From NCBI RefSeq assembly GCF_001984195.1, contig NZ_MTQN01000012.1:620001-684000 (forward strand): a stretch of DNA of 64,000 nucleotides. The letters run 5' to 3'. Below the pieces are notes generated by a model. That model saw only the letters and a list, made by a program, of their open reading frames with translations. It made no database searches and was not told where the DNA came from. The number at the start of each line of letters is the position of its first letter. Position 1 is the first letter of the stretch. Positions 42,340 to 52,805 of the stretch are shown here, one piece after another. Origin of the DNA: Kribbella sp. ALI-6-A (GTDB taxonomy: Bacteria; Actinomycetota; Actinomycetes; Propionibacteriales; Kribbellaceae). Both the position numbers and the translations under genes were made by a program.

Positions 42340-43496
42340 GCTGCGGCGCCTGACAGGAGGTGGGTGAGCTGAGGGGCGCCGGTGTCGAGTTCGACGGTGC
42401 CTTGGCGGGTGAAGTGGACGGCGGGGTGGGTGGTGACGGAGCCGTTGGGGCTGCGGGCGATGACTCGGATCTCCGCGATGCGGCGGAGGCCGGTGCGGTC
42501 TCTGGTGAGGTGGATGACGGCGTGCAGGGCTGAGGAGACCTGGCTGTGGACGGCTTGCGGGGTCAGGCCGGCCAGGGCGCCAAGGGCTTCCAAGCGGGCG
42601 GGGACGTCGGCGGCGGAGTTGGCGTGGACGGTGCCGCAGCCACCTTCGTGGCCGGTGTTGAGCGCGTTGAGCAGGTCGATGACTTCGGCGCCTCGCACCT
42701 CGCCGACGACCAGGCGGTCGGGGCGCATGCGGAGGGCTTGGCGGACCAGGTCTCGCAGGGTGATTTCGCCGGAGCCTTCGACGTTGGGAGGACGGGACTC
42801 CAGGCGGATCACGTGCGGGTGGTCGGGACGTAGCTCGCTGGCGTCTTCGACGATGACGAGGCGTTCCGTGCTGGCGGTCGACGACAGCAGTGAGTTGAGC
42901 AGGGTGGTCTTTCCGGTGCCGGTTCCTCCACTGATGAGGAACGCCAGGCGGGCGTCGAGGAGGTCGCGAAAGACGGCGATCCCGGTGGGCGGAAGAGAGC
43001 CGGCGGCGACGAGGTCCTCGAGGCGGAGGACCTTGCGGGACGGGACGCGGAGGGACAGGCAGGTGCCGGGGGAAGCGATCGGAGCCAGTACGGCGTGGAA
43101 GCGCGTGCCGTCGGGGAGCCGGACGTCGACGTACGGCGTGGAGTCGTCGAGGCGACGGCCGGCCGCGGCGGCCAGGCGGGTGGCGAGGCGGCGGACGGAG
43201 GCTTCGTCGCCGGTGCGGAGATGGATGCGTTCGAGGCCGGTTCCTCGGTCGACGTAGACCTCGTTGGGGCCGTTGACCAGGACGTCGGTGATCCCTGGTT
43301 CGGTGAGCAGGCGGTCGAGAGGACCGGCGCCGATCGCTTCGCGGCGGAGGGCTTCGACGACTTCAAGCACAGTGGAATCGCCGAAGACGCTGCCGTCGGC
43401 GCGGAGGGCTGCCGCTACGCGGGCGGGGGTCGGCTCGGCGCCCTGCGCGGCGAGCGTGCCGCGGACGCGGTCGAGCAACTCTGTCGAGACGGTCAT
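42336..43496 (-). CDS. tadA: TadA/CpaF-family secretion ATPase
   Basis: A 386-residue hexameric traffic ATPase. Walker A is ISGGTGTGKTTLLNSLLS (about 190-206), the Asp box is VIVEDASELRPDHPHVI, Walker B is RPDRLVVGEVRGAE and the His box is GHEGGCGTVHANS. The N-terminal domain has the GPNEVYVDRG pattern of CpaF proteins. It powers assembly of the Flp pilus and corresponds to Rv3659c. Confidence 0.93.
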   Translation of the reverse strand: MTVSTELLDRVRGTLAAQGAEPTPARVAAALRADGSVFGDSTVLEVVEALRREAIGAGPLDRLLTEPGITDVLVNGPNEVYVDRGTGLERIHLRTGDEASVRRLATRLAAAAGRRLDDSTPYVDVRLPDGTRFHAVLAPIASPGTCLSLRVPSRKVLRLEDLVAAGSLPPTGIAVFRDLLDARLAFLISGGTGTGKTTLLNSLLSSTASTERLVIVEDASELRPDHPHVIRLESRPPNVEGSGEITLRDLVRQALRMRPDRLVVGEVRGAEVIDLLNALNTGHEGGCGTVHANSAADVPARLEALGALAGLTPQAVHSQVSSALHAVIHLTRDRTGLRRIAEIRVIARSPNGSVTTHPAVHFTRQGTVELDTGAPQLTHLLSGAAA

Positions 43497-43586
43497 GCTG
43501 GAGGCAGCCCTTCGGGAGCGTCGCGGGGGTCGGTCGAGATGGTCATGGGGCGGGTCATCGGTCGTGACCGGAGTGGGGCGATGGGG

Positions 43587-44744
43587 TCATGCCGCGAGGA
43601 GTCCGTAGAGGCCGAAGAGGTCGAGTAGTTCGCCTGCTGTGCGGCCGAGGGCGCCGCGCGGGCGGGGGTCGAAGCGGCCTTGGTCCATCAAGGCGGGGAG
43701 TTCGCGGTCGAAGCGAAGTTTGGCGGCCAAGGGCAACGACAGGTGGTGGGCGACGTCCACTGCGGAGAGTCCGCCCAGGCCGGGTTCCCGGGCCACCACG
43801 CGCAGGTCGGTGGCGACTTCACGCAGCGGTCTGACCAGGCGGGCGGCCGCGGCGCAGGAACGGACGTCGCGGGGGACGACCAGGAACGTGGCGGTCGAGC
43901 GGACGAACGCCTCCTCCGCGGCGGGGTCGGCTCGGCGGGGGAGGTCGACCACGACGAGGTCGCTGCTGCGTTGGGCTGCGCCGAGGACGGATCGCATCGC
44001 CTCCGGCGGCAGGGTGGTGACGTCGGAGCGGTCCCAAGACAGGACGGCGAGACCGTCGACGGTGGGCAGGGCGGCGCGGAGGGCGGCGGCGCTGACTCGG
44101 CCGGCGGCGTTGAGCAGGTCCGGCCAGCGCGCACCGCTGCCCGTCTCGCTGCCCAGTGCGAGGTCGATGCCACCGCCGAGCGGATCGCCGTCGATCAGCA
44201 TCGTGCGGACTCCGCGACGGCTTGCGGTGACCGCGACGGCCGCGGCCAGGGTGGTCGCGCCGGCGCCGCCGCAGCCGCCGACGAAGGCGAAGGTCGCCGC
44301 GGCTCGCACTCCCCCATCCAGGGTGTCGGCGAGACGGTCACCCAGTGCGGCTTCGTCGCCCGGAAGCAGGTACACGCCTTCGGCACCGATCGTCAGGGCT
44401 CGGCGGAAGATGGTGCCGTCATCGACGGTCTGGACAGCCGAGCGGTCGCGCTGCTCCGTTGAGGGCGCTAGCGGCGAGCGGTCACGCGGCACCGAAAAGG
44501 CCGCTTCGGAACCCGCCACGATCACCCCCGGGCGGCGTACTGGTTGGGTGCGGGCGAAGGGTTCGACGAGGTCTTGGCCTACCACCACCAGGGTGGCGGT
44601 CTGCCAGTGCCGGCGTAAACCGAGCAGGTCTTTTTCGACCTGCGGGGTCACCTCGGCCGCAGCGGCCAGGCGGAGCAGATCGTCGAGCAGCATCTCGTCG
44701 GCGGTGGCCAGCAGTACCGGCGCCGGTGGCAGTGAGGTCTCCAT
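43587..44744 (-). CDS. CpaE/TadZ-like ATPase (helicase/secretion neighbourhood type)
   Basis: A 385-residue protein with an N-terminal receiver-like region (1-140) and a MinD/ParA-like domain (about 145-385). The deviant P-loop GGCGGAGATTLAAAVAV has no signature lysine, as in CpaE/TadZ proteins that position pili rather than segregate DNA; VVVDLPRRADP is the Walker B region. Corresponds to Rv3660c, often labelled septum-site-determining. I chose the ATG at 44744; upstream GTGs are in frame. It is the first gene of the tad operon, 90 bases before tadA. Confidence 0.86.
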   Translation of the reverse strand: METSLPPAPVLLATADEMLLDDLLRLAAAAEVTPQVEKDLLGLRRHWQTATLVVVGQDLVEPFARTQPVRRPGVIVAGSEAAFSVPRDRSPLAPSTEQRDRSAVQTVDDGTIFRRALTIGAEGVYLLPGDEAALGDRLADTLDGGVRAAATFAFVGGCGGAGATTLAAAVAVTASRRGVRTMLIDGDPLGGGIDLALGSETGSGARWPDLLNAAGRVSAAALRAALPTVDGLAVLSWDRSDVTTLPPEAMRSVLGAAQRSSDLVVVDLPRRADPAAEEAFVRSTATFLVVPRDVRSCAAAARLVRPLREVATDLRVVAREPGLGGLSAVDVAHHLSLPLAAKLRFDRELPALMDQGRFDPRPRGALGRTAGELLDLFGLYGLLAA

Positions 44745-44876
44745 GCCTACAAGGTGCCGGGAAACCGTGGGTGCGCCGGAGGTAACCGGGATCGCTGTGG
44801 ACAAAGGGGTCTGGCGGGTTTCCGTCAGCAGCGGCTATCCGCCAGCACGAGCCGGAGACCGGCGGCCCGGCAGGAG

Positions 44877-44905
44877 TTACCGTTCCTTTCGAAGCGTCTT
44901 TAACT
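44877..44905 (+). promoter_or_regulatory. candidate promoter of the chitinase operon
   Basis: TTACCG (44877-44882) and TTAACT (44900-44905) are separated by 17 bases, about 65 bases before the chitinase ATG at 44969. No DasR-like operator is visible beside it. Confidence 0.4.
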
Positions 44906-44968
44906 AATCGCCCCCAGACCGCTTCCCGCTGGACACCCGTGCACTGCCTCAGCTCCGGAGGACCGCCC

Positions 44969-46693
<1,725 letters not shown>

Positions 46694-46701
46694 GGAGCAT
46701 C

Positions 46702-48252
46702 ATGAAACCCAAGCGTCTTTCGATCGCACTGGCCGCCGCGGCGGCAGTCGTCCTGTCCTTCCTCGTCGCCCCGACAGCCCAAGCCGCCCCTGTCACCGCG
46801 TCGTTCACCAAGGTGTCCGACTGGGGCAGCGGCTTCGAGGGCAAGGTGACCGTCACCAACGGCACCAGCAGTCCGCTCAACACCTGGTCGATCGCCCTGG
46901 ACTTCCCGTCCGGCTACTCGGTCAGCAGTTCCTGGGACGCCCAGCGGACCAGTAGCGGGCAGACCCACACGTTCACTCCGCCCAGCTGGGCCGGGCCGCT
47001 GGCACCGGGCGCCAGCGTCACCTTCGGCTTCAACGGCAGTCCGGGCAACTTCCCAGGCCTGGCAGCGTGTCGGCTCAACGGCGGCTCATGCAGCGGCGGT
47101 GGCGGCGGCACGGTCCCCGGCGCACCCAGCGGCCTCACCGGTACGCCGTCCGCCTCGTCCGTCAGCCTGTCCTGGTCCCCGGTGGGCGGCGCAACCAGCT
47201 ACAACGTCTACCGCAACGGCACGAAGGTCGGCAGCCCGACCGGTACGTCGTACACGGACTCCGGCCTGACCGCGAACACGACCTACAGCTACCAGGTCAG
47301 CGCGTCCAACAGCATCGGTGAGGGCGCCAAGAGCGGCACGCTCTCGGTCAAGACCACCACCGGCGGCGGCAGCGAGAACCCGGCCCGCCGCGCGGCGCCG
47401 TACCTCTACATGGGCTGGGGCAATCCGCCGAGCCCGACCACGGTCATGAACGCCACCGGCATCAAGTGGTTCACGATGGCCTTCATCCTGTCGTCCGGCG
47501 GCTGCAACCCCGCCTGGGACGGCGTCCGTCCGCTGCAGGGCAGTGTCGACGCCACGGCGATCGCCCAGATCCGCGCGGCCGGCGGCGACATCGTGCCGTC
47601 GATCGGCGGTTGGAGCGGCAACAAGCTCGGCCCCAACTGCAGTACGCCGGAAGCCCTGGCCGGCGCCTACCAGCAGGTGATCAACGCCTACAACCTGAAG
47701 GCGATCGACGTCGACATCGAGAACAGCGACGAGTTCGAGAACGAGGTCGTGCAGGACCGGATCCTGACCGCGCTGAAAATCGTCAAGCAGAACAACCCCG
47801 GCATCCAGACGATCCTGACCTTCGGCACCTCGACCAGCGGCCCGAACTACTACGGCAACCGGCTGATCGAGCGGGCCGCGGCACTCGGCGCGAACATCGA
47901 CGTCTTCACGCTGATGCCGTTCGACTTCGGCAGCAGCAACATCGCCAACGACACTTTCAACGCCTCCGTCGGACTGAACAACAAGCTCAAGGCCGTCTTC
48001 GGCTGGACCACCGCGCAGGCCTACGCCCACCAGGGCATCTCCGGCATGAACGGCCTGTCCGATCAGCAGGAGATGACCACCACCCAGACCTGGCAGACCA
48101 TCACGAACTGGGCCAAGAGCAACGGTCTGGCCCGGCTCGCGTTCTGGTCGGTCAACCGGGACCGCGGTTGTGCCGGCGGCGGGGTCGTCGCGCACTGCAG
48201 CGGTATCGCCCAGCCGGACTGGGAGTTCACCCGGATCACCGCCGGGTTCTGA
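46702..48252 (+). CDS. secreted chitinase: CBM2, fibronectin III, GH18
   Basis: A 516-residue exported enzyme. Signal peptide about 1-29, CBM2 cellulose/chitin-binding domain about 30-130 (FTKVSDWGSGFEGKVTV; tryptophans W41, W62, W78, W96), fibronectin type III domain about 138-220 and a GH18 domain about 230-516. The active site reads AIDVDIE (E340); the first Asp of the usual DxxDxDxE is Lys, a variation found in some GH18 subgroups. GAGGAG precedes the ATG. It follows the first chitinase by 8 bases. Confidence 0.93.
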   Translation: MKPKRLSIALAAAAAVVLSFLVAPTAQAAPVTASFTKVSDWGSGFEGKVTVTNGTSSPLNTWSIALDFPSGYSVSSSWDAQRTSSGQTHTFTPPSWAGPLAPGASVTFGFNGSPGNFPGLAACRLNGGSCSGGGGGTVPGAPSGLTGTPSASSVSLSWSPVGGATSYNVYRNGTKVGSPTGTSYTDSGLTANTTYSYQVSASNSIGEGAKSGTLSVKTTTGGGSENPARRAAPYLYMGWGNPPSPTTVMNATGIKWFTMAFILSSGGCNPAWDGVRPLQGSVDATAIAQIRAAGGDIVPSIGGWSGNKLGPNCSTPEALAGAYQQVINAYNLKAIDVDIENSDEFENEVVQDRILTALKIVKQNNPGIQTILTFGTSTSGPNYYGNRLIERAAALGANIDVFTLMPFDFGSSNIANDTFNASVGLNNKLKAVFGWTTAQAYAHQGISGMNGLSDQQEMTTTQTWQTITNWAKSNGLARLAFWSVNRDRGCAGGGVVAHCSGIAQPDWEFTRITAGF

Positions 48253-48275
48253 CCGGGCCGAGCAGACCGTTCCGC

Positions 48276-48311
48276 ACCGGGGCAGGAGAACAGGCATTCT
48301 TCTGCCCCGGT
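48276..48311 (+). terminator. terminator of the chitinase operon
   Basis: Arms ACCGGGGCAGGAGAA / TTCTTCTGCCCCGGT pair over 15 positions (one G-U) around a 6-base loop, 24 bases after the second chitinase stop. Confidence 0.85.
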
Positions 48312-48478
48312 ACGGCGGTCCCGGCCGGGCCTGATCTGGGGAGACCGCGTGCCCGGCCGTGCTCAGGTGAACCGTCCCGCCAGCCTCACAGGACCCGGTA
48401 CCGGCGGCAACGGTCTTGCAGCTTCCTGCGAGGCGAGAATCTGCCTTTTCGGAACCCCGGCGGCTGGCCCGCCGTGGC

Positions 48479-48484
48479 TACGCT
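48479..48484 (+). promoter_or_regulatory. -10 box, leaderless hydrolase gene
   Basis: TACGCT ends 7 bases before the ATG at 48492; no ribosome binding site. Confidence 0.55.
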
Positions 48485-48491
48485 GGCTGAC

Positions 48492-49271
48492 ATGACACAG
48501 ATCCACCTGCGGTACTACGGCGAGCTGGCCGCTGACAGCGCCGGTACGACAGACGAACGGTCGCCGCTGGTACTACTGCACGGGCTCGGCTTCGACCGGC
48601 GCCAATGGGGTCCGCTGCTCCAAGAGCTGGCAGTGCTCGACCCTGGCCGCCGGACCGTCGCCTTCGACCTGCCGGGCCACCTGGACTCCCCCGGACGCTC
48701 GTCGTACGACCTCAGCGACGTCGCCGACGTCCTGCACCAGGCGGTTGTCGAGGCCGGGCTCGCCAGCCCGCTGCTGGTCGGCCACTCGATCGGTGGAGTG
48801 CTCGCGACGATCTACGCCGCCAAGTACCGGACGAGTGGTGTGGTCAACATCGACCAGCCACTCCTGGTCGGCCCCTTCAAGGACGTGCTGGCCAAGCTGG
48901 AGCCGACGCTGCGCAGCCCGGCGTACGGCGAGGTGTGGGAGACCATGCTCGCGGGGATGCACATCGACCAGTTGCCGCAGGAGGCCCAGACGCTGGTCCA
49001 CGCATCCACCCGGCCGAGTCAGGAGATCTTGCTCGGCTACTGGCGTGAGGTGATGGAGACTCCGGCCGACGTGCTCCGGGCCGCGCGCGAGGCGGACCTG
49101 CAGGCGATCGACGTGCCGTACGACTACGTCACGAGCGACGAGCCGAGTCCCGGGTATCGGCAGTGGCTGGAGACGCATCGGCCGAACACCAGGATCACGG
49201 TGCTATCTGGGAGCGGGCACTTCCCGCATCTGGCTCACCCGGGCGAGCTGGCGAAGTTGCTGGCCGGCTGA
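48492..49271 (+). CDS. alpha/beta hydrolase
   Basis: A 259-residue cytoplasmic alpha/beta-hydrolase. LLHGLGFDRRQWGPLL is the HG oxyanion region, VGHSIGGVLA the nucleophile elbow (Ser near 97) and SGSGHFPHL the catalytic His. Substrate unknown; no signal peptide. Transcription probably starts at the ATG (TACGCT box). The last 37 bases of the gene overlap the 3' end of the convergent LysR gene. Confidence 0.87.
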   Translation: MTQIHLRYYGELAADSAGTTDERSPLVLLHGLGFDRRQWGPLLQELAVLDPGRRTVAFDLPGHLDSPGRSSYDLSDVADVLHQAVVEAGLASPLLVGHSIGGVLATIYAAKYRTSGVVNIDQPLLVGPFKDVLAKLEPTLRSPAYGEVWETMLAGMHIDQLPQEAQTLVHASTRPSQEILLGYWREVMETPADVLRAAREADLQAIDVPYDYVTSDEPSPGYRQWLETHRPNTRITVLSGSGHFPHLAHPGELAKLLAG

Positions 49272-50137
49272 GCCTCGACGAACGACCGGAACCGCTCAGC
49301 TGCCGGTGACAGCGTCCCGTGCAGCCGCCAGCTGAGCCCGATGTCCCGACGAGCCCGTACGCCGGCCAGCGGCACCGGCGTCGCTCCGCTCTCCGTCCCG
49401 CGCACCGCTCCCCCGGGCAGGACAGCGACGCCGAGTCCCGCACCGACCAGGCGGTCGATGGTGGTGAGGTCGGTCGACTCGAACGCCACTGACGGGGTGA
49501 ACCCGGCGGCCTGACACAGCTCGTCGGTGAGCCGCCGGAACCCGAAGTCCGGCCGTAGTCCGATGAACGGCTCGGTCGCCGCCTCGGCCAGATTGATCCG
49601 CTGCCGCCCGGCCAGCGCGTGGCCCGGCGGCACATACAGACACAACCGCTGACGCTGGAGCAGATGCCACCCGAAGCGCGCAGCATCCGGCCGTGGCCCG
49701 GTGATGGCCAACTCGGAGTCGCCGGACTCCAAGTCGTGCACGATGTCGTGCGACGCCTGCTCCCGCAGCGCGAACCGGATCGCCGGGGCGACCGCGCGGA
49801 ACGCCGTCAGCAGATCCGGTACGACGCCCGTCGCGACCGAGTGCAGGAACGCCAGCCGCACGGTTCCCGACTCGGGGTCGACCAGCGCGTCGATCCGCTG
49901 CCGCGCCGCGTCGACCGCCGCCGTACCGGCCCGGGCCGCCTCCAGCACGATCCGGCCGTACGGGTTGAGCCGCAGTCCCCTGTGCTCGCGCTCGAACAGT
50001 GGGACACCGAACGCCGCCTCGACCCGGCGTAAGGAGCGCGAAAGGTTCGGCTGACTCGTGCCTAGAGCCGCTGCGGCCGCTGTCAGGTGCTCGGCCTCGC
50101 CGAGCACCACGAACCACCGCAGATCATCCACATGCAT
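49235..50137 (-). CDS. LysR-family transcriptional regulator
   Basis: A 300-residue LTTR with the winged helix at 1-60 (MHVDDLRWFVVLGEAEHLTA, SQPNLSRSLRRVEAAFG) and an effector-binding domain from about 88. The ATG at 50137 lies 6 bases after a TACGAT box, so it is leaderless. It is divergent from an MFS exporter gene (start 50209), which is its probable target. The 3' end overlaps the convergent hydrolase gene by 37 bases. Confidence 0.9.
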   Translation of the reverse strand: MHVDDLRWFVVLGEAEHLTAAAAALGTSQPNLSRSLRRVEAAFGVPLFEREHRGLRLNPYGRIVLEAARAGTAAVDAARQRIDALVDPESGTVRLAFLHSVATGVVPDLLTAFRAVAPAIRFALREQASHDIVHDLESGDSELAITGPRPDAARFGWHLLQRQRLCLYVPPGHALAGRQRINLAEAATEPFIGLRPDFGFRRLTDELCQAAGFTPSVAFESTDLTTIDRLVGAGLGVAVLPGGAVRGTESGATPVPLAGVRARRDIGLSWRLHGTLSPAAERFRSFVEAQPASNFASSPG

Positions 50138-50143
50138 GCACAA

Positions 50144-50149
50144 ATCGTA
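50144..50149 (-). promoter_or_regulatory. -10 box, leaderless LysR gene
   Basis: TACGAT ends 6 bases before the ATG at 50137. Confidence 0.5.
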
Positions 50150-50208
50150 TCGATCACCACCGAGGCAGACATTTTACGTATGTCAGAACATCTGGCACCG
50201 TCGAAAGC

Positions 50209-51417
50209 GTGCAGACCTCGACGGTGACGGGCCATCGCCCCGGCAGTGCCGGGTACCGCAGGCTCTCTGTCGCTCTGTTCGCCGCGGGTCTGGCCACTTT
50301 CGCGATGCTCTACAGCACCCAAGCTCTACTGCCCGAGCTGGCAACAGCCTTCGGCGTCTCCGCGGGCCAGAGCGCATTCAGCGTGTCGTTGGCCACACTC
50401 GGCCTGGGCGTCGCCCTCCTGGTCGCCGGCCCGGCCTCGGAAGTGCTCGGCCGGACCAGGCTGATGCGCTGGTCGGTCGTGGCCGCCGCGGCCATCGCGG
50501 TCCTGTGCGCGCTCGCTCCGAACTGGCCGACCCTGCTCGCACTCCGCGGCATCCAGGGCGTCGCGCTGGCCGGACTCCCCGCCGTCGCGATGGCCTACCT
50601 GCGCGAAGAGGTGCACGAGGACAGCCACGCCCGAGCCAGCGGCCTCTACATCGCCGGTACGGCGGTCGGCGGCATGACCGGTCGCCTGATCGCCGGAGGC
50701 CTCGCCGACCTGGGCGGATGGCGTACGGCGCTCGGTGGGATCGCCGTCCTCGGGGTGGCCTGCGCGGTGCTGCTGATCGCGCTGCTCCCCGAGTCCCGGA
50801 ACTTCACCGCGACGCCCGCCAACCCTCGCACGCTGCTCCACCAAACCAGCAAGGTGCTCAAGGATCCGGCCTTGCTGATGCTCTACGCGATCGCGGCGAC
50901 CGCGATGGGCGCCTTCGTCGCCGTGTACAACGCGAGCGGCTTCCGGCTCGCGGCGGCGCCGTACGATCTCGGGCCGGGGCTCGCGAGCCTGGTCTTCGTG
51001 GTCTATCTGGTCGGTTCAGCCGCGTCCGCCACGGCCGGACGACTGGCGGACAGCTACGGCCGGCACCTGGTCGTTCCGATCGGCTGTCTGGTCACACTGG
51101 CCGGTGTGGCGATCACCCTGACGCATCAGCTCGCCCTGATCGTCCTGGGACTCGCGGTGATGACTGCCGGGTTCTTCGCGGTCCACGGCGTAGCCAGCGG
51201 GTGGGTCGCCGCCCGGGCACACGCGACCGGCGGCGGGACCGCGCAGGCCGCCAGTCTCTACCTGTTCGCCTACTACCTGGGTTCGTCGGTCTTCGGCGGC
51301 CTGGCCGGAGCCGCCTGGACACATGCTGCCTGGCCCGGCGTGACCGCGGAGGCGGGAGCGTTGTTCCTGCTCACACTGCTACTCGCCCTGATGCTTAGGC
51401 GCCGGGTGCGAAACTAG
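50209..51417 (+). CDS. MFS transporter (YnfM/arabinose-efflux-like)
   Basis: A 402-residue 12-helix major facilitator. The segment FATAFGVSAGQSAFSVSLAT-like region (here ELATAFGVSAGQSAFSVS), the A-motif-like GRTRLMRW after helix 2 and GRLADSYGRHLVVP after helix 8 fit the YnfM/CynX-type exporters. The GTG start at 50209 was chosen as the nearest to the divergent LysR promoter; there is no Shine-Dalgarno. The deacylase gene starts 5 bases after its stop. Likely regulated by the divergent LysR protein; substrate unknown. Confidence 0.88.
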   Translation: MQTSTVTGHRPGSAGYRRLSVALFAAGLATFAMLYSTQALLPELATAFGVSAGQSAFSVSLATLGLGVALLVAGPASEVLGRTRLMRWSVVAAAAIAVLCALAPNWPTLLALRGIQGVALAGLPAVAMAYLREEVHEDSHARASGLYIAGTAVGGMTGRLIAGGLADLGGWRTALGGIAVLGVACAVLLIALLPESRNFTATPANPRTLLHQTSKVLKDPALLMLYAIAATAMGAFVAVYNASGFRLAAAPYDLGPGLASLVFVVYLVGSAASATAGRLADSYGRHLVVPIGCLVTLAGVAITLTHQLALIVLGLAVMTAGFFAVHGVASGWVAARAHATGGGTAQAASLYLFAYYLGSSVFGGLAGAAWTHAAWPGVTAEAGALFLLTLLLALMLRRRVRN

Positions 51418-51421
51418 CTGG

Positions 51422-51871
51422 GTGACCAGAGCTACCGAAGCGGCCGACACCCTGGGACTGGCCTACGAGGAGACCCGGCACGGCCGGGTGAACTCGCTCG
51501 AGGAGGCCGCCGCCGCGCGCGGGATCGAGCCGGCCAAGCTGATCAAGACGATCGTGGTGCGGCTGGCCGACGACGACTACCGGTTCGTCCTGGTGCCCGG
51601 CGACCGGGAGATCGCCTGGCCCAAGCTGCGCACCCTGCTCGGGGTGAACCGGATCTCGATGCCCAGCGCGGACACGGCGTTTGACGTGACCGGGTACGTC
51701 CGCGGCACGATCACCCCACTCGGCAGCACGCACGACTGGCCGGTCATCGCCGACGAGCGGATCACCGGGACGATCTCGATCGGCGGCGGCGACCACGGCG
51801 TCGGCCTGACCGTCGACGCCGACGCCCTGCTCAAGGCCGTCAACGCCACGGTGGCCGACGTCACGGACTAG
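51422..51871 (+). CDS. YbaK/EbsC-type aminoacyl-tRNA deacylase
   Basis: A 149-residue YbaK-fold protein. The lysine in PAKLIKTIVVR is the essential residue in this family, and GTITPLGSTHDWPVIADE and SIGGGDHGVGL are the conserved substrate-pocket segments. YbaK-like enzymes hydrolyse mischarged tRNA such as Cys-tRNAPro. It starts with GTG 4 bases after the MFS stop (same transcript) and its last 11 bases overlap the convergent TrmB/LuxR-type regulator. Confidence 0.88.
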   Translation: MTRATEAADTLGLAYEETRHGRVNSLEEAAAARGIEPAKLIKTIVVRLADDDYRFVLVPGDREIAWPKLRTLLGVNRISMPSADTAFDVTGYVRGTITPLGSTHDWPVIADERITGTISIGGGDHGVGLTVDADALLKAVNATVADVTD

Positions 51872-52805
51872 GAGACACGCCCTGGTTCAGCAAGCCTCGC
51901 TGACCCGCCCGCAGGCCCGCCTGGAAGCGAGTGGTCGCGTCCAGCGCCTTGAGGATCCGCTGCATCCGTCGCTCGACCGTCCGCTGCGCGACGCCGAGCC
52001 GCCGCGCGATCGCCTGATCGGTGAGCCCGGCCGCGGCCAGTGCCAGCAGCTGCTGATCGTCGGCCGACAGGGGTCCGTCGGACGGCTCGAAACTCAACGG
52101 CGTCGCCTGCTGCCACAACAGCTCGAACAGTCGCAGCAGCCCGTCCAGCAAGCTCGACGGTCCGAGCTCGACCATCACGTCGGGCCCGGACTGCAGCAAC
52201 CCCGTACGCCGGTCCGCCACGACCAGCTTCAGCGGTACGTCGCGCAGCATCCGGCACGACGTCCCGCCCGACCGAGCCGCAGCCAGCTGAGCCGGGTCGG
52301 CCAGCGCGCCCAGGTCGTAGACGACGCGGTACTCGACGCCGGTGCTCCGTCGCGACTCGACCGGCAACCCGGCGGGCATGCCCAGCACCACCACCTCGGT
52401 CCGCGCGACCTGCTGCGCCTGCTGGTAGCGCTGCGCGATCGCCTCGGCGCCACGGATCACCGTGAACGGCCCGGACTCGGTCGCGGCGCGGAACTCCGCG
52501 GTGAGTACGGACGCGCCCAGCCGGGCCTCGACGATCGCGGCCTGCCTGCGCAGCGCCAGCAGCTCGACCGCCGCCTCTGGCACGGCCGGGGTGTAGCGGG
52601 CCGGGCGCCCCGGCGTACGAGAGGCCAGGCCGAGGCTCAGCAAGGACCTGAGGTGGCGGGTGACCCGGGCAGCGGGCCAACCGGTCAAGCCGGTCAGCTC
52701 GGTCGTGGTGGCTTCCGGCCGGGCCAGAAGCGCCCGGTAGAGCTGCTCGTCCTCCGAGCAGACACCGAGCGCCTCCAGCACCGGAGCGGGGCGGTAACTG
52801 TGCAT
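51861..52805 (-). CDS. TrmB-like / LuxR-type regulator coupled to a chitinase gene
   Basis: A 314-residue regulator. The N-terminus (about 15-75) is a TrmB-like winged helix (TTTELTGLTGWPAARVTRHL), the middle resembles a sugar-binding/phospholipase-D-like TrmB effector region, and the C-terminus (about 235-300) is a LuxR helix-turn-helix (LLALAAAGLTDQAIARRLGV). TrmB proteins often sense sugars. Its ATG overlaps the stop of the upstream chitinase gene by one base (TGATG), so it is translated together with that enzyme; it may sense chitin breakdown products. Confidence 0.83.
   Translation of the reverse strand: MHSYRPAPVLEALGVCSEDEQLYRALLARPEATTTELTGLTGWPAARVTRHLRSLLSLGLASRTPGRPARYTPAVPEAAVELLALRRQAAIVEARLGASVLTAEFRAATESGPFTVIRGAEAIAQRYQQAQQVARTEVVVLGMPAGLPVESRRSTGVEYRVVYDLGALADPAQLAAARSGGTSCRMLRDVPLKLVVADRRTGLLQSGPDVMVELGPSSLLDGLLRLFELLWQQATPLSFEPSDGPLSADDQQLLALAAAGLTDQAIARRLGVAQRTVERRMQRILKALDATTRFQAGLRAGQRGLLNQGVSPSP

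Noticed and set aside
43587..44744. Chromosome partition ParA
   Set aside because: The P-loop lacks the signature lysine and the gene is in the tad operon, so CpaE/TadZ is the better call.
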